Assembly: GCF_963548695.1 (NCBI RefSeq)
Contig: NZ_CAUUWA010000020.1
Coordinates: forward strand, 1 to 40,478
DNA: 40,478 nt
Source of the DNA: an uncultured Fretibacterium sp.
Lineage (GTDB): Bacteria; Synergistota; Synergistia; Synergistales; Aminobacteriaceae
Reading direction: 5' to 3'
This document shows, piece after piece, positions 25,487 through 33,393 of the stretch (positions within the stretch are counted from its first letter, which is position 1; each line of letters opens with the position of its first letter). The notes beneath the pieces were generated by a model. The model had not been told where the DNA came from, ran no database searches, and was given only the letters and a program-made list of their open reading frames with translations. Made by a program: the position numbers and the translations under genes.

Positions 25487-26974
25487 TCATCCTTCATCTT
25501 CGGCGTCCCGGCGGCGCGCCAGCAACTTCTCGACCTCCGACAGGGCGGAGCGCTCCCCGAAGATCAGCAGAGCATCCTCGGCCTCCAGCCGGGTCCCCCC
25601 CTTGGGGATGAGAAAACGGGTTCCGCGATGAACCAGCAGGATGGTCACCCCATCGGGGAAGTTCAGCTCGCTCACGGTGCGCCCGACCACGCAGGAGTCG
25701 GGAAGGAGGTTCACCTCCCGGGTCTCCTCGCCCCCGCTTCCGGGCGTCCTGTCGAAGGAGAGGGGGTAGGCGGGGGAGATCCGTATCCAGGTGTCCAGCT
25801 TCAAGAGCCGGGCCGCAGCCGCCAGCGTCTTCCCCTGGAGGAGGACGGACGTCAGGACGACGAAGAAGATCAGGTTGAAGAAGTAACGGGCGTGGGGGTG
25901 CCCCTCCGTCAGCGGATAGGTCGCCAGGATGATGGGGACCGCGCCGCGCAGGCCCGTCCAGCTGATGAACAGGCGCTCACGCAGGGAGAAGTCGCTTCGT
26001 ATCGAGCAGATGAAGACGGAGAGCGGACGTGCCACGAACATCAGAAGCGCGGAGACCAGGAGTCCGACCCCCACGACGGAGCCGTTGATCAGATCTCCGG
26101 AGTTCACCAGCAGCCCCAGGACGAGGAACATCGCGATCTGCATCAGCCAGGCCAGGGCGTCGTGAAAGCGCTCCAGGCTGTACTTGTAGAGAAAATCCCC
26201 GCCCCCCATGACGATGCCGCAGATGTACACGGCCAGATAGCCGTTGCCCCGGATGTTCTGCGCCAGGCCGAAGGTGGCGAGCACGATGCTGATGCCCCAG
26301 ACGGGGTAGAGCGCCTCGTTCGTCACCCGCAGACGCTGAATCAGGAAACAGGACAGACGCCCCATCAGAACCCCCGTAGCGCCTCCGACGACCATCTGCA
26401 CCAGGAAGAGAAGCAGCATGTCGCCAAAGGGGGCGCCGGGCGCGTCGATCCATCGCAGCGCGGCAAGCGTCAGAAACACGGCCATGGGGTCGTTGCTCCC
26501 GGACTCGAACTCCAGCAGCGGCTTCAGCGACCCCTTGAGCCCCAGCCTCTGCGTCCTCAAAATCGAGAAGACGGCGGCGGCGTCCGTGGAGGAGACGATG
26601 GCCCCCAGCAGAAAACCGTCCGCAAAGGAAAACCCGGGGATCATCGAGATCAGGACCGCCATGGCGGCGGCCGTGATCATGACCCCCGCGGTGGAGAACA
26701 GCACCCCCCTCGCGACGATGGGGCGGATGTCCTGCCATCGGGTCGCGAAACCGCCCGAGAAGAGGATGAAGGCCAACGCCACGGTTCCGATCAGGTTCGC
26801 GAGCGAGGCGTCGTCGAACGGAAGCCCGCCGGGCCCGTCCACCCCCGCAAGCATCCCTATCCCCAGAAAGAGGATGAGCGCGGGAATCCGGGTCCGCTCC
26901 GAGACCGTTCCGGCGATGAGGCTGAGAAAGAACAGCAGTCCCGCAACCAGAAAGGGGTCCAGATGCTGCAGCAT
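25487..26974 (-). CDS. nhaP2: K+/H+ antiporter of the CPA1 family (NhaP2/CvrA type)
   Basis: About twelve hydrophobic helices with the CPA1 pattern: 'FLSLIAGTVSERTRIPALILFLGIGMLAG', 'LLGAIVSSTDAAAVFSIL' and the ion-binding 'FESGSNDPMAVFLTLA', followed by 'FISWTGLRGAVPIILA'. The last ~100 residues form a cytosolic RCK_C/TrkA-C-like domain ('GRTVSELNFPDGVTILLVHRG', 'EDALLIFGERSAL'). It exports K+ (or Na+) in exchange for protons across the inner membrane. Length, 495 aa, fits NhaP2-like proteins (about 480-580). AGGA lies 10 nt before the ATG. Confidence 0.88.
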   Translation of the reverse strand: MLQHLDPFLVAGLLFFLSLIAGTVSERTRIPALILFLGIGMLAGVDGPGGLPFDDASLANLIGTVALAFILFSGGFATRWQDIRPIVARGVLFSTAGVMITAAAMAVLISMIPGFSFADGFLLGAIVSSTDAAAVFSILRTQRLGLKGSLKPLLEFESGSNDPMAVFLTLAALRWIDAPGAPFGDMLLLFLVQMVVGGATGVLMGRLSCFLIQRLRVTNEALYPVWGISIVLATFGLAQNIRGNGYLAVYICGIVMGGGDFLYKYSLERFHDALAWLMQIAMFLVLGLLVNSGDLINGSVVGVGLLVSALLMFVARPLSVFICSIRSDFSLRERLFISWTGLRGAVPIILATYPLTEGHPHARYFFNLIFFVVLTSVLLQGKTLAAAARLLKLDTWIRISPAYPLSFDRTPGSGGEETREVNLLPDSCVVGRTVSELNFPDGVTILLVHRGTRFLIPKGGTRLEAEDALLIFGERSALSEVEKLLARRRDAEDEG

Positions 26975-27044
26975 GGCGTTACATTCCTTTCAACAGTTAA
27001 TGGCGATGAACAAACAATAGCAATGCACACGACTTTCCCGGCAA

Positions 27045-27095
27045 TACCCCAGGGCTTCGCCCTGAACCCACCAAAGGGACCAGTCCCTTTGGAAT
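27045..27095. repeat. Double-hairpin intergenic element
   Basis: Two adjacent inverted repeats: CAGGGC-ttc-GCCCTG (around 27050-27064) and CCAAAGGGAC-ca-GTCCCTTTGG (27071-27092), the second a perfect 10-bp stem. The element lies between larE and the antiporter gene, both on the minus strand. Elements of this kind are scattered in intergenic regions of many gut and oral bacteria. It may also terminate the larE operon. Confidence 0.65.
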
Positions 27096-27135
27096 CCCAA
27101 AATGTCTAAGGCTTCAAGGGAGAGGAAGCCCCGTC

Positions 27136-27208
27136 GAGGCTGCCTGGCAAAGCCTCATTTGAGGCTGACGGACAGAGCCTCGTTGAGGCCGACGGACAGA
27201 GCCTCGTT
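27136..27208. repeat. 24-bp tandem repeat at the 3' end of larE
   Basis: Units 27161-27184 and 27185-27208 differ by one base, with a diverged 25-nt unit before them (27136-27160) and a partial unit after (from 27209). Each unit contains GAGGC...GCCTC arms, so the array can fold into tandem hairpins. The larE stop (27157-27155) lies inside the array, so the reading frame ends in a repeated octapeptide. Confidence 0.8.
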
Positions 27209-28009
27209 GAGGCTGCCCATGCGGTACCCCTTGAGGTCCAGCGTCACGTAGCGGAATCCCGCGCCCTGAAGGGCGTCGTGGATCGAATCGGCGGCCTCCA
27301 GAAGAAGGGGAAGATTCTCCCGCCCTACCTCGACGCGGGCCAGGTCCCCATGGGCTCGGACCCGGAACTGTGCATTCACCGGCAGAATACCGGCCAAAAA
27401 ACGCTCCGCGGCCTCGACCCGCGCGAGCCCCTCCCGCGTCACGGGCTCCCCGTAGGGGATGCGGGAGGCCAGGCAGGCCTTGGCCGGCCTGTTCCACGTG
27501 AAGAGCCCCCGTTCCCGTGAGAGGGCTCGGATCTCGGCCTTGGTCAGCCCCGCCTCCAGCAGGGGGCTGCGGACGCCGTCCAGCTCGGCAAGCGCCCTCA
27601 TCCCAGGACGGTAATCGCGGCTGTCGTCCGCGTTCGACCCGTCCAAGAGCCACGGAAAGCCACGCTCCCGCGCCCACTCGACCATACGGAGGAACCGCAT
27701 CCGCTTGCAGATGTAACAGCGGTCCGACGGGTTGGCGGCGAAAGCAGGTTCCAAGAGCTCGTCCATCTCGACCACAAAGTGGTTCAGCTTCAGCCCGCGG
27801 GCGAGCCGAAGGGCGTCCTCCCGCTCGTCCTCGGCCAGCAGAGGGGAGACGATAGTGAGGGCTGCGCTCTCCCCACCGAGCACGTCATGGACCTCGGCGG
27901 CCAGCAGGGCGCTGTCGACGCCGCCCGAGAAGGCGACGGCCGCGCGGCCAAGCCCCCTCAGCAGCTCATGGAGCCTCTCCAGCTTTTTCCCGACCTCGAC
28001 CTCGAGCAA
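27155..28009 (-). CDS. larE: ATP-dependent sulfur transferase LarE (nickel-pincer cofactor synthesis)
   Basis: PP-loop ATPase: SGGVDS follows 'RAAVAFS' in the first 35 residues. Next come 'NPSDRCYICKRMRFLR' and, later, 'PAKACLASRIPYGEPVT'. LarE adenylates the P2CMN precursor and delivers sulfur to it for the nickel-pincer cofactor of lactate racemase-type enzymes. The CxxC plus the Cys of ACLAS gives three conserved cysteines, which points to the [4Fe-4S]-dependent catalytic form rather than the self-sacrificing one (inference). I chose the TTG at 28009, where GGGGGA lies 8 nt upstream; a TTG at 28057 overlapping the end of mutS2 is the alternative. Between them lies a run of eight T (minus). 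The C-terminus ends in NEALSVGLNEALSVSLK, encoded by a 24-bp repeat. No larB or larC is seen nearby. Confidence 0.88.
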   Translation of the reverse strand: MLEVEVGKKLERLHELLRGLGRAAVAFSGGVDSALLAAEVHDVLGGESAALTIVSPLLAEDEREDALRLARGLKLNHFVVEMDELLEPAFAANPSDRCYICKRMRFLRMVEWARERGFPWLLDGSNADDSRDYRPGMRALAELDGVRSPLLEAGLTKAEIRALSRERGLFTWNRPAKACLASRIPYGEPVTREGLARVEAAERFLAGILPVNAQFRVRAHGDLARVEVGRENLPLLLEAADSIHDALQGAGFRYVTLDLKGYRMGSLNEALSVGLNEALSVSLK

Positions 28010-28049
28010 GACGATGTTCCCCCAAAAAAAACTACGTTCCCGACGCGGA

Positions 28050-30404
28050 TCAGGCAAAGGTCACGACGGTGACCCCATAACCTCCCTCTCCCGCACCGCC
28101 CAGGCGATAGTCCTTGACGTACTTGAGGCGCGCGCAGAGCGCGTGGACCTCCCGGCGCAGGATCCCCTCGCCGCGCCCGTGGATGACGACGACGCTCGCG
28201 TGGTGGGCGCGGTAGGCCCGGTCCAGGTAGTTCGCGAGTAGCGGCAGGGCCTCGTCCACGCTCATGCCCCTCAGCATGATGGAGGAGGGCACCGTCTCGC
28301 GGCCCATCAGGGCGGTGGTGTCCGCGGGCGGCAGGGCCACCTTGGCCTTCCGGTCCGTGGCCACCAGCCGCTCGACCGGGACCTCCAGGTGCATAGGCCC
28401 CGCGGCCAGACGCGCCTTGCCGTTCGACACGGACTCGACCAGCCCGACGACCCCGCTGCCGGCCACCTGGACCGTTACCCCGGGCTCGACGACGAAGGAC
28501 TTCGGCCGTGCCTCGATCTCCCGCTCCTCACGCCTGGCCTGACGCCGCTCCATCCCCTTCCGGAGCCTGTGAATCTGCTGCCGCCTGTCGTTCAGTTCCC
28601 GATGCGCCACCGTCTTCACCGCCTCCTCCAGGTCCCGGATCATGCCGCGCGAGGTCTCCTCGGCCCGGCTCAACAGGTTCGCGGCGCGGCGGTCCGCCGC
28701 CTCCATGATCTTGTCCCTCTGAAAGTCTATCTCTGCCACGCGGTCCCTGTAGAGCTGCTTCAGGCGCTCCGTCTCTCGGACCGCCTCCCGGAACTCCCGC
28801 TCCTCACGCTCCAGGGCCGCCCGGCGTTCGTTCAGCTCCCCCATCAGGTCCTCCGCGGAGGCCGCGCGGGCGTCCAGGGCCCCTTGGGCCAGCTCCAGCA
28901 CGGACTCCGGCATGCCGTAGCGCCGCGCGATCATCAGCGCGTTGCTCTTGCCCGGGACCCCCATCAGCAGGCGGTAGGTAGGGGAGAGGCGCTCGGCGTC
29001 GAACTCCATGCTGGCCGTCTCCACCCCGGGGGTCGTCAGGGCGTACTGCTTGATCGGGTTGTGATGCGTCGTCGCCAGGACCAGGCTGCCCTTCTGCCGG
29101 AGCGTCTCCAGAATCGCCACGCCCAGCGCCGCGCCCTCCTGCGGGTCGGTCCCAGCGCCCAGCTCGTCCAGCAGGACGACGGAGGACCGCGTCGCGGAGC
29201 CGAGGATCCCGATGATGTTTCTGAGGTGCGCGCTGAAGGTGGAGAGGTTCTGCTCGATGCTCTGCTCGTCTCCGATGTCGGCGTGGAGGGCGTCGAAGTT
29301 CCCGACCTCCGAGCCGTCCCGGGCCGGAATGGGGAGCCCCGACCAGGCCATCGCCAGGCACACCCCGGCCGTCTTGAGCACGACCGTCTTGCCCCCCGTG
29401 TTGGGCCCCGTGACGACCAGCGTCCCGAAGGAATCGCCGCAGCGGACGTCCACGGGCACGGCGGCCCCCCGGAGCAGCGGGTGCCGGGCCCCAACCAGCC
29501 TGAAGGCCCGCTTGCGGGTCAGCTCCGGCATCACCCAGCCCTCGGTGCGCATCAGGGCGTCGGACGCGCAGAAGAGGTCCAGGTCGCCCAGGACGTTCTC
29601 CGCATCGACGACCGCCCGCTCCCGCGCGAGGACCCTGCGGGTGAGCTCCAGGAGGATGAGGCGCTCCTCGTCGCGCTCGTCCCGCGTCTTGAGCATCAGC
29701 CCGTTGTTGACGGAGGAGAGCATCCGGGGCTCCATGTAGACGGAATTCCCCGACCCGGAGCGGTCGACGGCCAGGCCTGGAAAGCGGTTGATATACTCCT
29801 GGCGCACCAGCAGCAGAAACCTCCCGTCCCGCCAGGCCAGGGAGCGCTCCTGCAGCATGTTCAGAATATGGGGGGCCTCCAGCAGGCGCGCGGCCGTCCG
29901 GCGGCCCGAGCGTTTCAGGGCCTCCAGCTCCCCGCGGATCGTCTGGAGCCTGGGCGAGGCGCCGTCGGCCAGACGCCCGGAATCCTCGACTACGGCCAGC
30001 GCCTCGAGCTCCGGCGAAAAGTCGCGGAGCTTGCCCCGAAGGGCCTCAAGGACGGGAAAGTCCTCCACGGCCGCAGTCAGCTCTCCACGGACGCGCTTCG
30101 CCGCCTCCAGAAGGGCCCGGACCGACAAAAGCTCCTCTCCCGAGAGGAGGCCGCTGCGCTTCGCCCCCTCGAAGAGGGGCGAGACCGGGGCGAGAGCCGC
30201 GTTCCAGGATATCTCCCCGCAGCGGTCGACGAAGTCGATCCAGCCCCGCAGGAGGGTGGCGCACTTTTCGAGCTGTTCGAGGGTCCTGCAGGGAGAGGCT
30301 CCCTCCAGGGCGCGCACGCCGAGCTCGCCCCTCAGCCGCTCCCTGAAGGGCGCGAGGGCCTTGCGGAACTCCAGAAGCTCGAGGACGGACGGAGCTGCAA
30401 TCAT
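28050..30404 (-). CDS. mutS2: Endonuclease MutS2
   Basis: 784 aa, the usual MutS2 length. A MutS core without mismatch-recognition domain I has Walker A GPNTGGKT (333-340), 'VVLLDELGAGTDP' and the ABC signature region 'STFSAHLRNI'. A long Glu/Arg-rich coiled coil (about residues 520-640) follows, and the C-terminus carries an Smr nuclease domain with 'VVIHGRGEGILRREV'. MutS2 resolves branched DNA and suppresses homologous recombination, or acts on collided ribosomes. Nine nucleotides separate it from cvpA upstream, and its stop overlaps the alternative larE start, so the three form one operon. Confidence 0.93.
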   Translation of the reverse strand: MIAAPSVLELLEFRKALAPFRERLRGELGVRALEGASPCRTLEQLEKCATLLRGWIDFVDRCGEISWNAALAPVSPLFEGAKRSGLLSGEELLSVRALLEAAKRVRGELTAAVEDFPVLEALRGKLRDFSPELEALAVVEDSGRLADGASPRLQTIRGELEALKRSGRRTAARLLEAPHILNMLQERSLAWRDGRFLLLVRQEYINRFPGLAVDRSGSGNSVYMEPRMLSSVNNGLMLKTRDERDEERLILLELTRRVLARERAVVDAENVLGDLDLFCASDALMRTEGWVMPELTRKRAFRLVGARHPLLRGAAVPVDVRCGDSFGTLVVTGPNTGGKTVVLKTAGVCLAMAWSGLPIPARDGSEVGNFDALHADIGDEQSIEQNLSTFSAHLRNIIGILGSATRSSVVLLDELGAGTDPQEGAALGVAILETLRQKGSLVLATTHHNPIKQYALTTPGVETASMEFDAERLSPTYRLLMGVPGKSNALMIARRYGMPESVLELAQGALDARAASAEDLMGELNERRAALEREEREFREAVRETERLKQLYRDRVAEIDFQRDKIMEAADRRAANLLSRAEETSRGMIRDLEEAVKTVAHRELNDRRQQIHRLRKGMERRQARREEREIEARPKSFVVEPGVTVQVAGSGVVGLVESVSNGKARLAAGPMHLEVPVERLVATDRKAKVALPPADTTALMGRETVPSSIMLRGMSVDEALPLLANYLDRAYRAHHASVVVIHGRGEGILRREVHALCARLKYVKDYRLGGAGEGGYGVTVVTFA

Positions 30405-30413
30405 AACCGATTC

Positions 30414-31067
30414 TCAGTTTCCCTCCCTGGCAGGAGCATTCGGGATGGCGGGCACGGCAAGGATGTCGGAGCTGACCGGAGAGCTGACCGGAGAATGAAG
30501 GGCGATGTCGGCCGACGCCGCCTCCATCCGCCGAATTGACACCTCGAGCTTCACGGGGGCGAGGCGCTCCAAGTCCACCCAGCCGCGGTCGGACAGAAAG
30601 GCGATGACGGGCGGCCACACGACAGCAGCACCCCTCATGGCGTAGCTCTCCCTCATCCAGTCCGAGGGCAGGATGGGGGAGAAGATGGATACGGCGCCGT
30701 AGATGAAGAGGATAACGAAAAAGGTGCGCAGGGCGCCCGCGAACGTCCCGAAGAGGTGATCGGCCATCGACAGGTTCGCGGCCCGGATCAGGAGGTGCAG
30801 AAGGCGCCCCGCGAAGGCGAAGAGGAGGGAGACGCCCATGAAGATGGCCACGGAGCAGATCAGGGCGACGACCGTGGCGTCCCAGGAGGGGAAGTACTCC
30901 AGGACGACCCCGGCCGCGGGCCGGGCGCAGGTCCACCCGCAGAAGACGCTCGCGATAAGGCCTACAAGGGCTACGACCTCGCCCGACAGCCCCCGAATGG
31001 CGCCGCGGACGGCAAAGAAGGCCAGGAGGCAGCCCGCAGCGATATCGAACATAAAGGCAAAATTCAT
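30414..31067 (-). CDS. cvpA: CvpA family membrane protein
   Basis: The start is set at the ATG 31067 with GGAGA 7 nt upstream, giving 217 aa. Four hydrophobic helices with the family pattern 'FAVRGAIRGLSGEVVALVGLIAS' and a conserved 'LFGTFAGALRTFFVILFI' match CvpA/colicin V production proteins, which are inner-membrane proteins of unclear role in envelope homeostasis. The C-terminal ~60 residues are hydrophilic, with a repeated 'SPVSSPVSS'. First gene of the cvpA-mutS2-larE operon; cvpA next to mutS2 is common in other bacteria. Confidence 0.85.
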   Translation of the reverse strand: MNFAFMFDIAAGCLLAFFAVRGAIRGLSGEVVALVGLIASVFCGWTCARPAAGVVLEYFPSWDATVVALICSVAIFMGVSLLFAFAGRLLHLLIRAANLSMADHLFGTFAGALRTFFVILFIYGAVSIFSPILPSDWMRESYAMRGAAVVWPPVIAFLSDRGWVDLERLAPVKLEVSIRRMEAASADIALHSPVSSPVSSDILAVPAIPNAPAREGN

Positions 31068-31188
31068 TACGTCTTCTCCTTCATCGTTTTGTCCGGCCCA
31101 CCCGGACATCACCGGACATGGACATCAGGGCGCCGATAAGATTGCGCCGACAAGGGCCGGAAAAGGCCAAGTCCGATGCCACAGGGAA

Positions 31189-31194
31189 ATTATA
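31189..31194 (-). promoter_or_regulatory. -10 element (TATAAT) of the cvpA-mutS2-larE operon
   Basis: A consensus TATAAT on the minus strand about 125 nt before the cvpA start, directly downstream of the terminator hairpin of the preceding gene. No clear -35. Confidence 0.5.
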
Positions 31195-31217
31195 ACGCAA
31201 CCCGGCGGACAAGGGCG

Positions 31218-31255
31218 AAAAAAGCCCCCCGCGCTATGGAAGATCTGCGGGAGGC
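31218..31255 (-). terminator. Rho-independent terminator downstream of the DUF4198-type gene
   Basis: On the minus strand GCCTCCCGC and GCGGGGGGC form a 9-bp stem (one G-U pair) around a short loop and are followed directly by six T. It lies between the DUF4198-type gene (stop at 31400) and the cvpA promoter, so it insulates the two units. Confidence 0.8.
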
Positions 31256-31399
31256 ACTTTCTAGGGAGATACGCTATACGCGTTGCGGAGATGGGGCGTG
31301 GATCGGGCCGATTAGGGACCATGCGCACGAATCCAATCTCTTGAGAAGCACGTTCGCGTCATAAAAGCGCGTTGTTTGAGTTACCTGGAGCCATGTTAC

Positions 31400-32341
31400 C
31401 TAAAATTTGGAAGAACGACGTCCTCCGATAAGCCTGGACGCAGCCACCGCTACAAGGAGCAGGATGCCGAAACCGCCGTTGCAGCCGCTCCCTCCGCTCT
31501 TCTCGGAGGAAGCCGAAGCCTCGGGGACATCGACGATCAAGGTTGTGGCGTAATAGTCGAAATTCCTGTCCGCTCCCGACACGGGGATACCGTGCATGAT
31601 TCCGAAACAGTTATACCCCGCGTGCTTTATGGTGAACTCGAAGGTTCCGTCCGCCGCGGTCTTCGCAACCTCCTTGGTATTCGTGGGACCCTCATCGCCT
31701 GTGACGGACGGAGACTGCTGGTCGGCCCACTCTACCTTGGCATTGGGCAGGGGCTTGCCCTTGAACAGCGCCCTGAACTTAACCGTCTTTCCAGCAGAAA
31801 ACTCGGCGACCTCGCTCATCGGTACGATCTCAAACACTTCATCGCCGCCCGCCGGCTTCGTGGACAGGCCATCCGCCTTTGCGTTCAGGATCTGCTTCGA
31901 GTACCCCCAATAGAGCATCTTCATTTTTGGGGACGGAACGTAAGAGACCCCATTTACCCTTGCATCGAGAATAACCGTGCCCTCTTTGTTCAACACCGCA
32001 CGGGATACGTGGGAATCCGTACCCTTTTCTATTTCGACTCCGGGCTCGTCGTGGTCCTCGAAGGCCGGGAAATTCTGGGACGTCCCATCCTTGTAAAGGA
32101 AACGGGCCGAGAAGATATCGGAGCCCAACTTCAGGTGCGCCGCTCCGGCCTGGACCTTCAAAAATTCCTCGGTAAAGGACAGCTTGGCCTGATGTTCCCT
32201 GCCAACTGGCACGGCATGGAGCGTCGTGTCGGGAATTATGGAAAAGAAATGTGCCTCGGCCGGCATCGCTCCCAACAGAAAAACAAATAAGGCACACAAA
32301 ACTCCAAAGCCTTTACGGTTCTGCTCTGCTTTGTTCAACAT
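31400..32341 (-). CDS. DUF4198-type secreted protein with Synergist-CTERM tail (313 aa)
   Basis: The ATG at 32341 has AAGGAGT 7 nt upstream. A signal peptide (to about residue 30) ends in 'AEAHFF', leaving an N-terminal Ala-His that in related proteins can coordinate metal. Two Ig-like beta domains follow; the second has 'GKTVKFRALFKGKPLPNAKVEW' and 'TAADGTFEFTIKHAGYNCF', which is the DUF4198 pattern of nickel/cobalt uptake-associated proteins. The C-terminus is Ser/Gly-rich, then GSGCNGG, a hydrophobic helix and GGRRS, i.e. a Synergist-CTERM tail. It is likely surface-displayed and may bind metal. The presence of larE 3 kb away suggests nickel use, but no transporter is adjacent. Confidence 0.78.
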   Translation of the reverse strand: MLNKAEQNRKGFGVLCALFVFLLGAMPAEAHFFSIIPDTTLHAVPVGREHQAKLSFTEEFLKVQAGAAHLKLGSDIFSARFLYKDGTSQNFPAFEDHDEPGVEIEKGTDSHVSRAVLNKEGTVILDARVNGVSYVPSPKMKMLYWGYSKQILNAKADGLSTKPAGGDEVFEIVPMSEVAEFSAGKTVKFRALFKGKPLPNAKVEWADQQSPSVTGDEGPTNTKEVAKTAADGTFEFTIKHAGYNCFGIMHGIPVSGADRNFDYYATTLIVDVPEASASSEKSGGSGCNGGFGILLLVAVAASRLIGGRRSSKF

Positions 32342-33031
32342 GAACAACACTCCTTATCCTGGTTATCCTGCCTGGTCATTCCTGGTCTCCATGCCATGGG
32401 CCTCGACCGGTTCCCCCCAATAAAACTTAAATGATATAAAGCCTTGAAACTTCATCCAAAACAAGGCCCAAAAAGCCTCCCCCAACACCATTTCAAACAA
32501 AAATTCATATCAAAAAGTTATATGGGAGAAACACATCAGGAGTCTATAACAAAAACTCCTCTACGTCAATTCGGAGCAGGGCCAGGTGTCAATAACCGAA
32601 AAAAGTTCCTCGTCATTTTGTGTGGGTAGGGATGGGTTCAAAATTATCAGAAGTGATAGACAACTGCCCGTGCTCTGCTGAAAGCGGGCCGGCTTCGTCG
32701 GAACATGCCACCGAGATGGGGCGTGGAGATATTCGACAGCATTGCAGACGTCTTGAAATAGCCTGTTGGAGTATGGAGAGGAGGCCACATCGACGGCCGA
32801 CGGCGGATGAGTTCCCGGTAATTGTCGTATTTGCCCAATTTCGTAATCACCTCCAGCACTATAATATAGTACGTATTTATACGTGTCATCCATAGCCCTG
32901 TCCGGCGTAACCGAGGCCATCGAGAAAGCGAGGAACGCTGGCGAATCGTCCCAGAGGACCGCGCCCAGCATCCACATCAGGAGCAACCAAAACGTCATAT
33001 AATTTAACCATTGAGAAGGGAGGTGGTTGGG
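32342..33031. other. 690-bp gene-poor, AT-rich stretch
   Basis: No gene with a good start and composition was found. It holds the leader of the DUF4198-type gene, with repeated CCTGGT/TATCCTG units at 32354-32392 and inverted repeats such as GTTATA...TATAAC (about 32517-32551) and GGAGT...ACTCC. Around 32858-32890 lies an AT-rich patch with two short dyads (ACTAT-aat-ATAGT and ACGTATTTATACGT) resembling a promoter/operator. Several overlapping short frames on the minus strand (to about 33000) look like decayed sequence. Confidence 0.5.
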
Positions 33032-33187
33032 TTGAGCTCCAAAGAAAGAAGCCTCCTGGAAATCCTCGAAAGCCTGACGACGACATTGGTCAATGCCATA
33101 ACGTTGCTGCTCCTGGCAAGAACAGGGCTCAAGAGGGTCCAGAAGGCCCGGAAGCACCACCGAAGGTCTCGCAGACGGAGGCGGTAG
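33032..33187 (+). CDS. Small Arg-rich protein of unknown function (51 aa)
   Basis: A TTG start with GGGAGGTGG upstream opens a 51-codon frame too short for routine calling. The peptide has an amphipathic Leu/Thr-rich helix (residues 7-30) followed by a strongly basic end with RRSRRRRR. It is the first of three small plus-strand genes in a row. No family recognised; a nucleic-acid- or membrane-binding role would fit the composition but is a guess. Confidence 0.5.
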   Translation: MSSKERSLLEILESLTTTLVNAITLLLLARTGLKRVQKARKHHRRSRRRRR

Positions 33188-33234
33188 TCGGGGGGAGGGA
33201 AAATTCCTCTTCTTTCTAAGAGTAATACCCCAAG

Positions 33235-33393
33235 ATGAAAATGACAAGAAAAGTTACGTATCTGGTATTTGCGGTGGTGTTTCTGCGGGCTCTTTTCCGT
33301 TACGATTGGGGCCTGGAGACCATCGAGCACATCAGCTTTGGGATGCTGTTCGCCGGAATCCTGTTCGATGCGGTGCTCCGGTGGCGCAGATGA
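33235..33393 (+). CDS. Small membrane protein (52 aa)
   Basis: ATG at 33235; the Shine-Dalgarno is weak. The peptide starts MKMTRK and has hydrophobic segments VTYLVFAVVFLRALF and FGMLFAGILFDAVL, so it is probably a two-helix inner-membrane miniprotein. Its stop overlaps the next start as ATGA. The overlap and the continuous tiling with its neighbours are the main support; no family recognised. Confidence 0.55.
   Translation: MKMTRKVTYLVFAVVFLRALFRYDWGLETIEHISFGMLFAGILFDAVLRWRR

Noticed and set aside
25628..27109. 493-codon plus-strand frame opposite the antiporter
   Set aside because: Highly charged antisense of a membrane protein; no start signals.
28389..30539. 716-codon plus-strand frame opposite mutS2
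   Set aside because: Shadow frame; MutS2 motifs are clear on the minus strand.
32561..33000. Minus-strand frame beginning with a hydrophobic stretch (MTFWLLLMW...)
   Set aside because: No Shine-Dalgarno, poor composition after the first 30 codons, and other frames overlap it; treated as decayed or non-coding.
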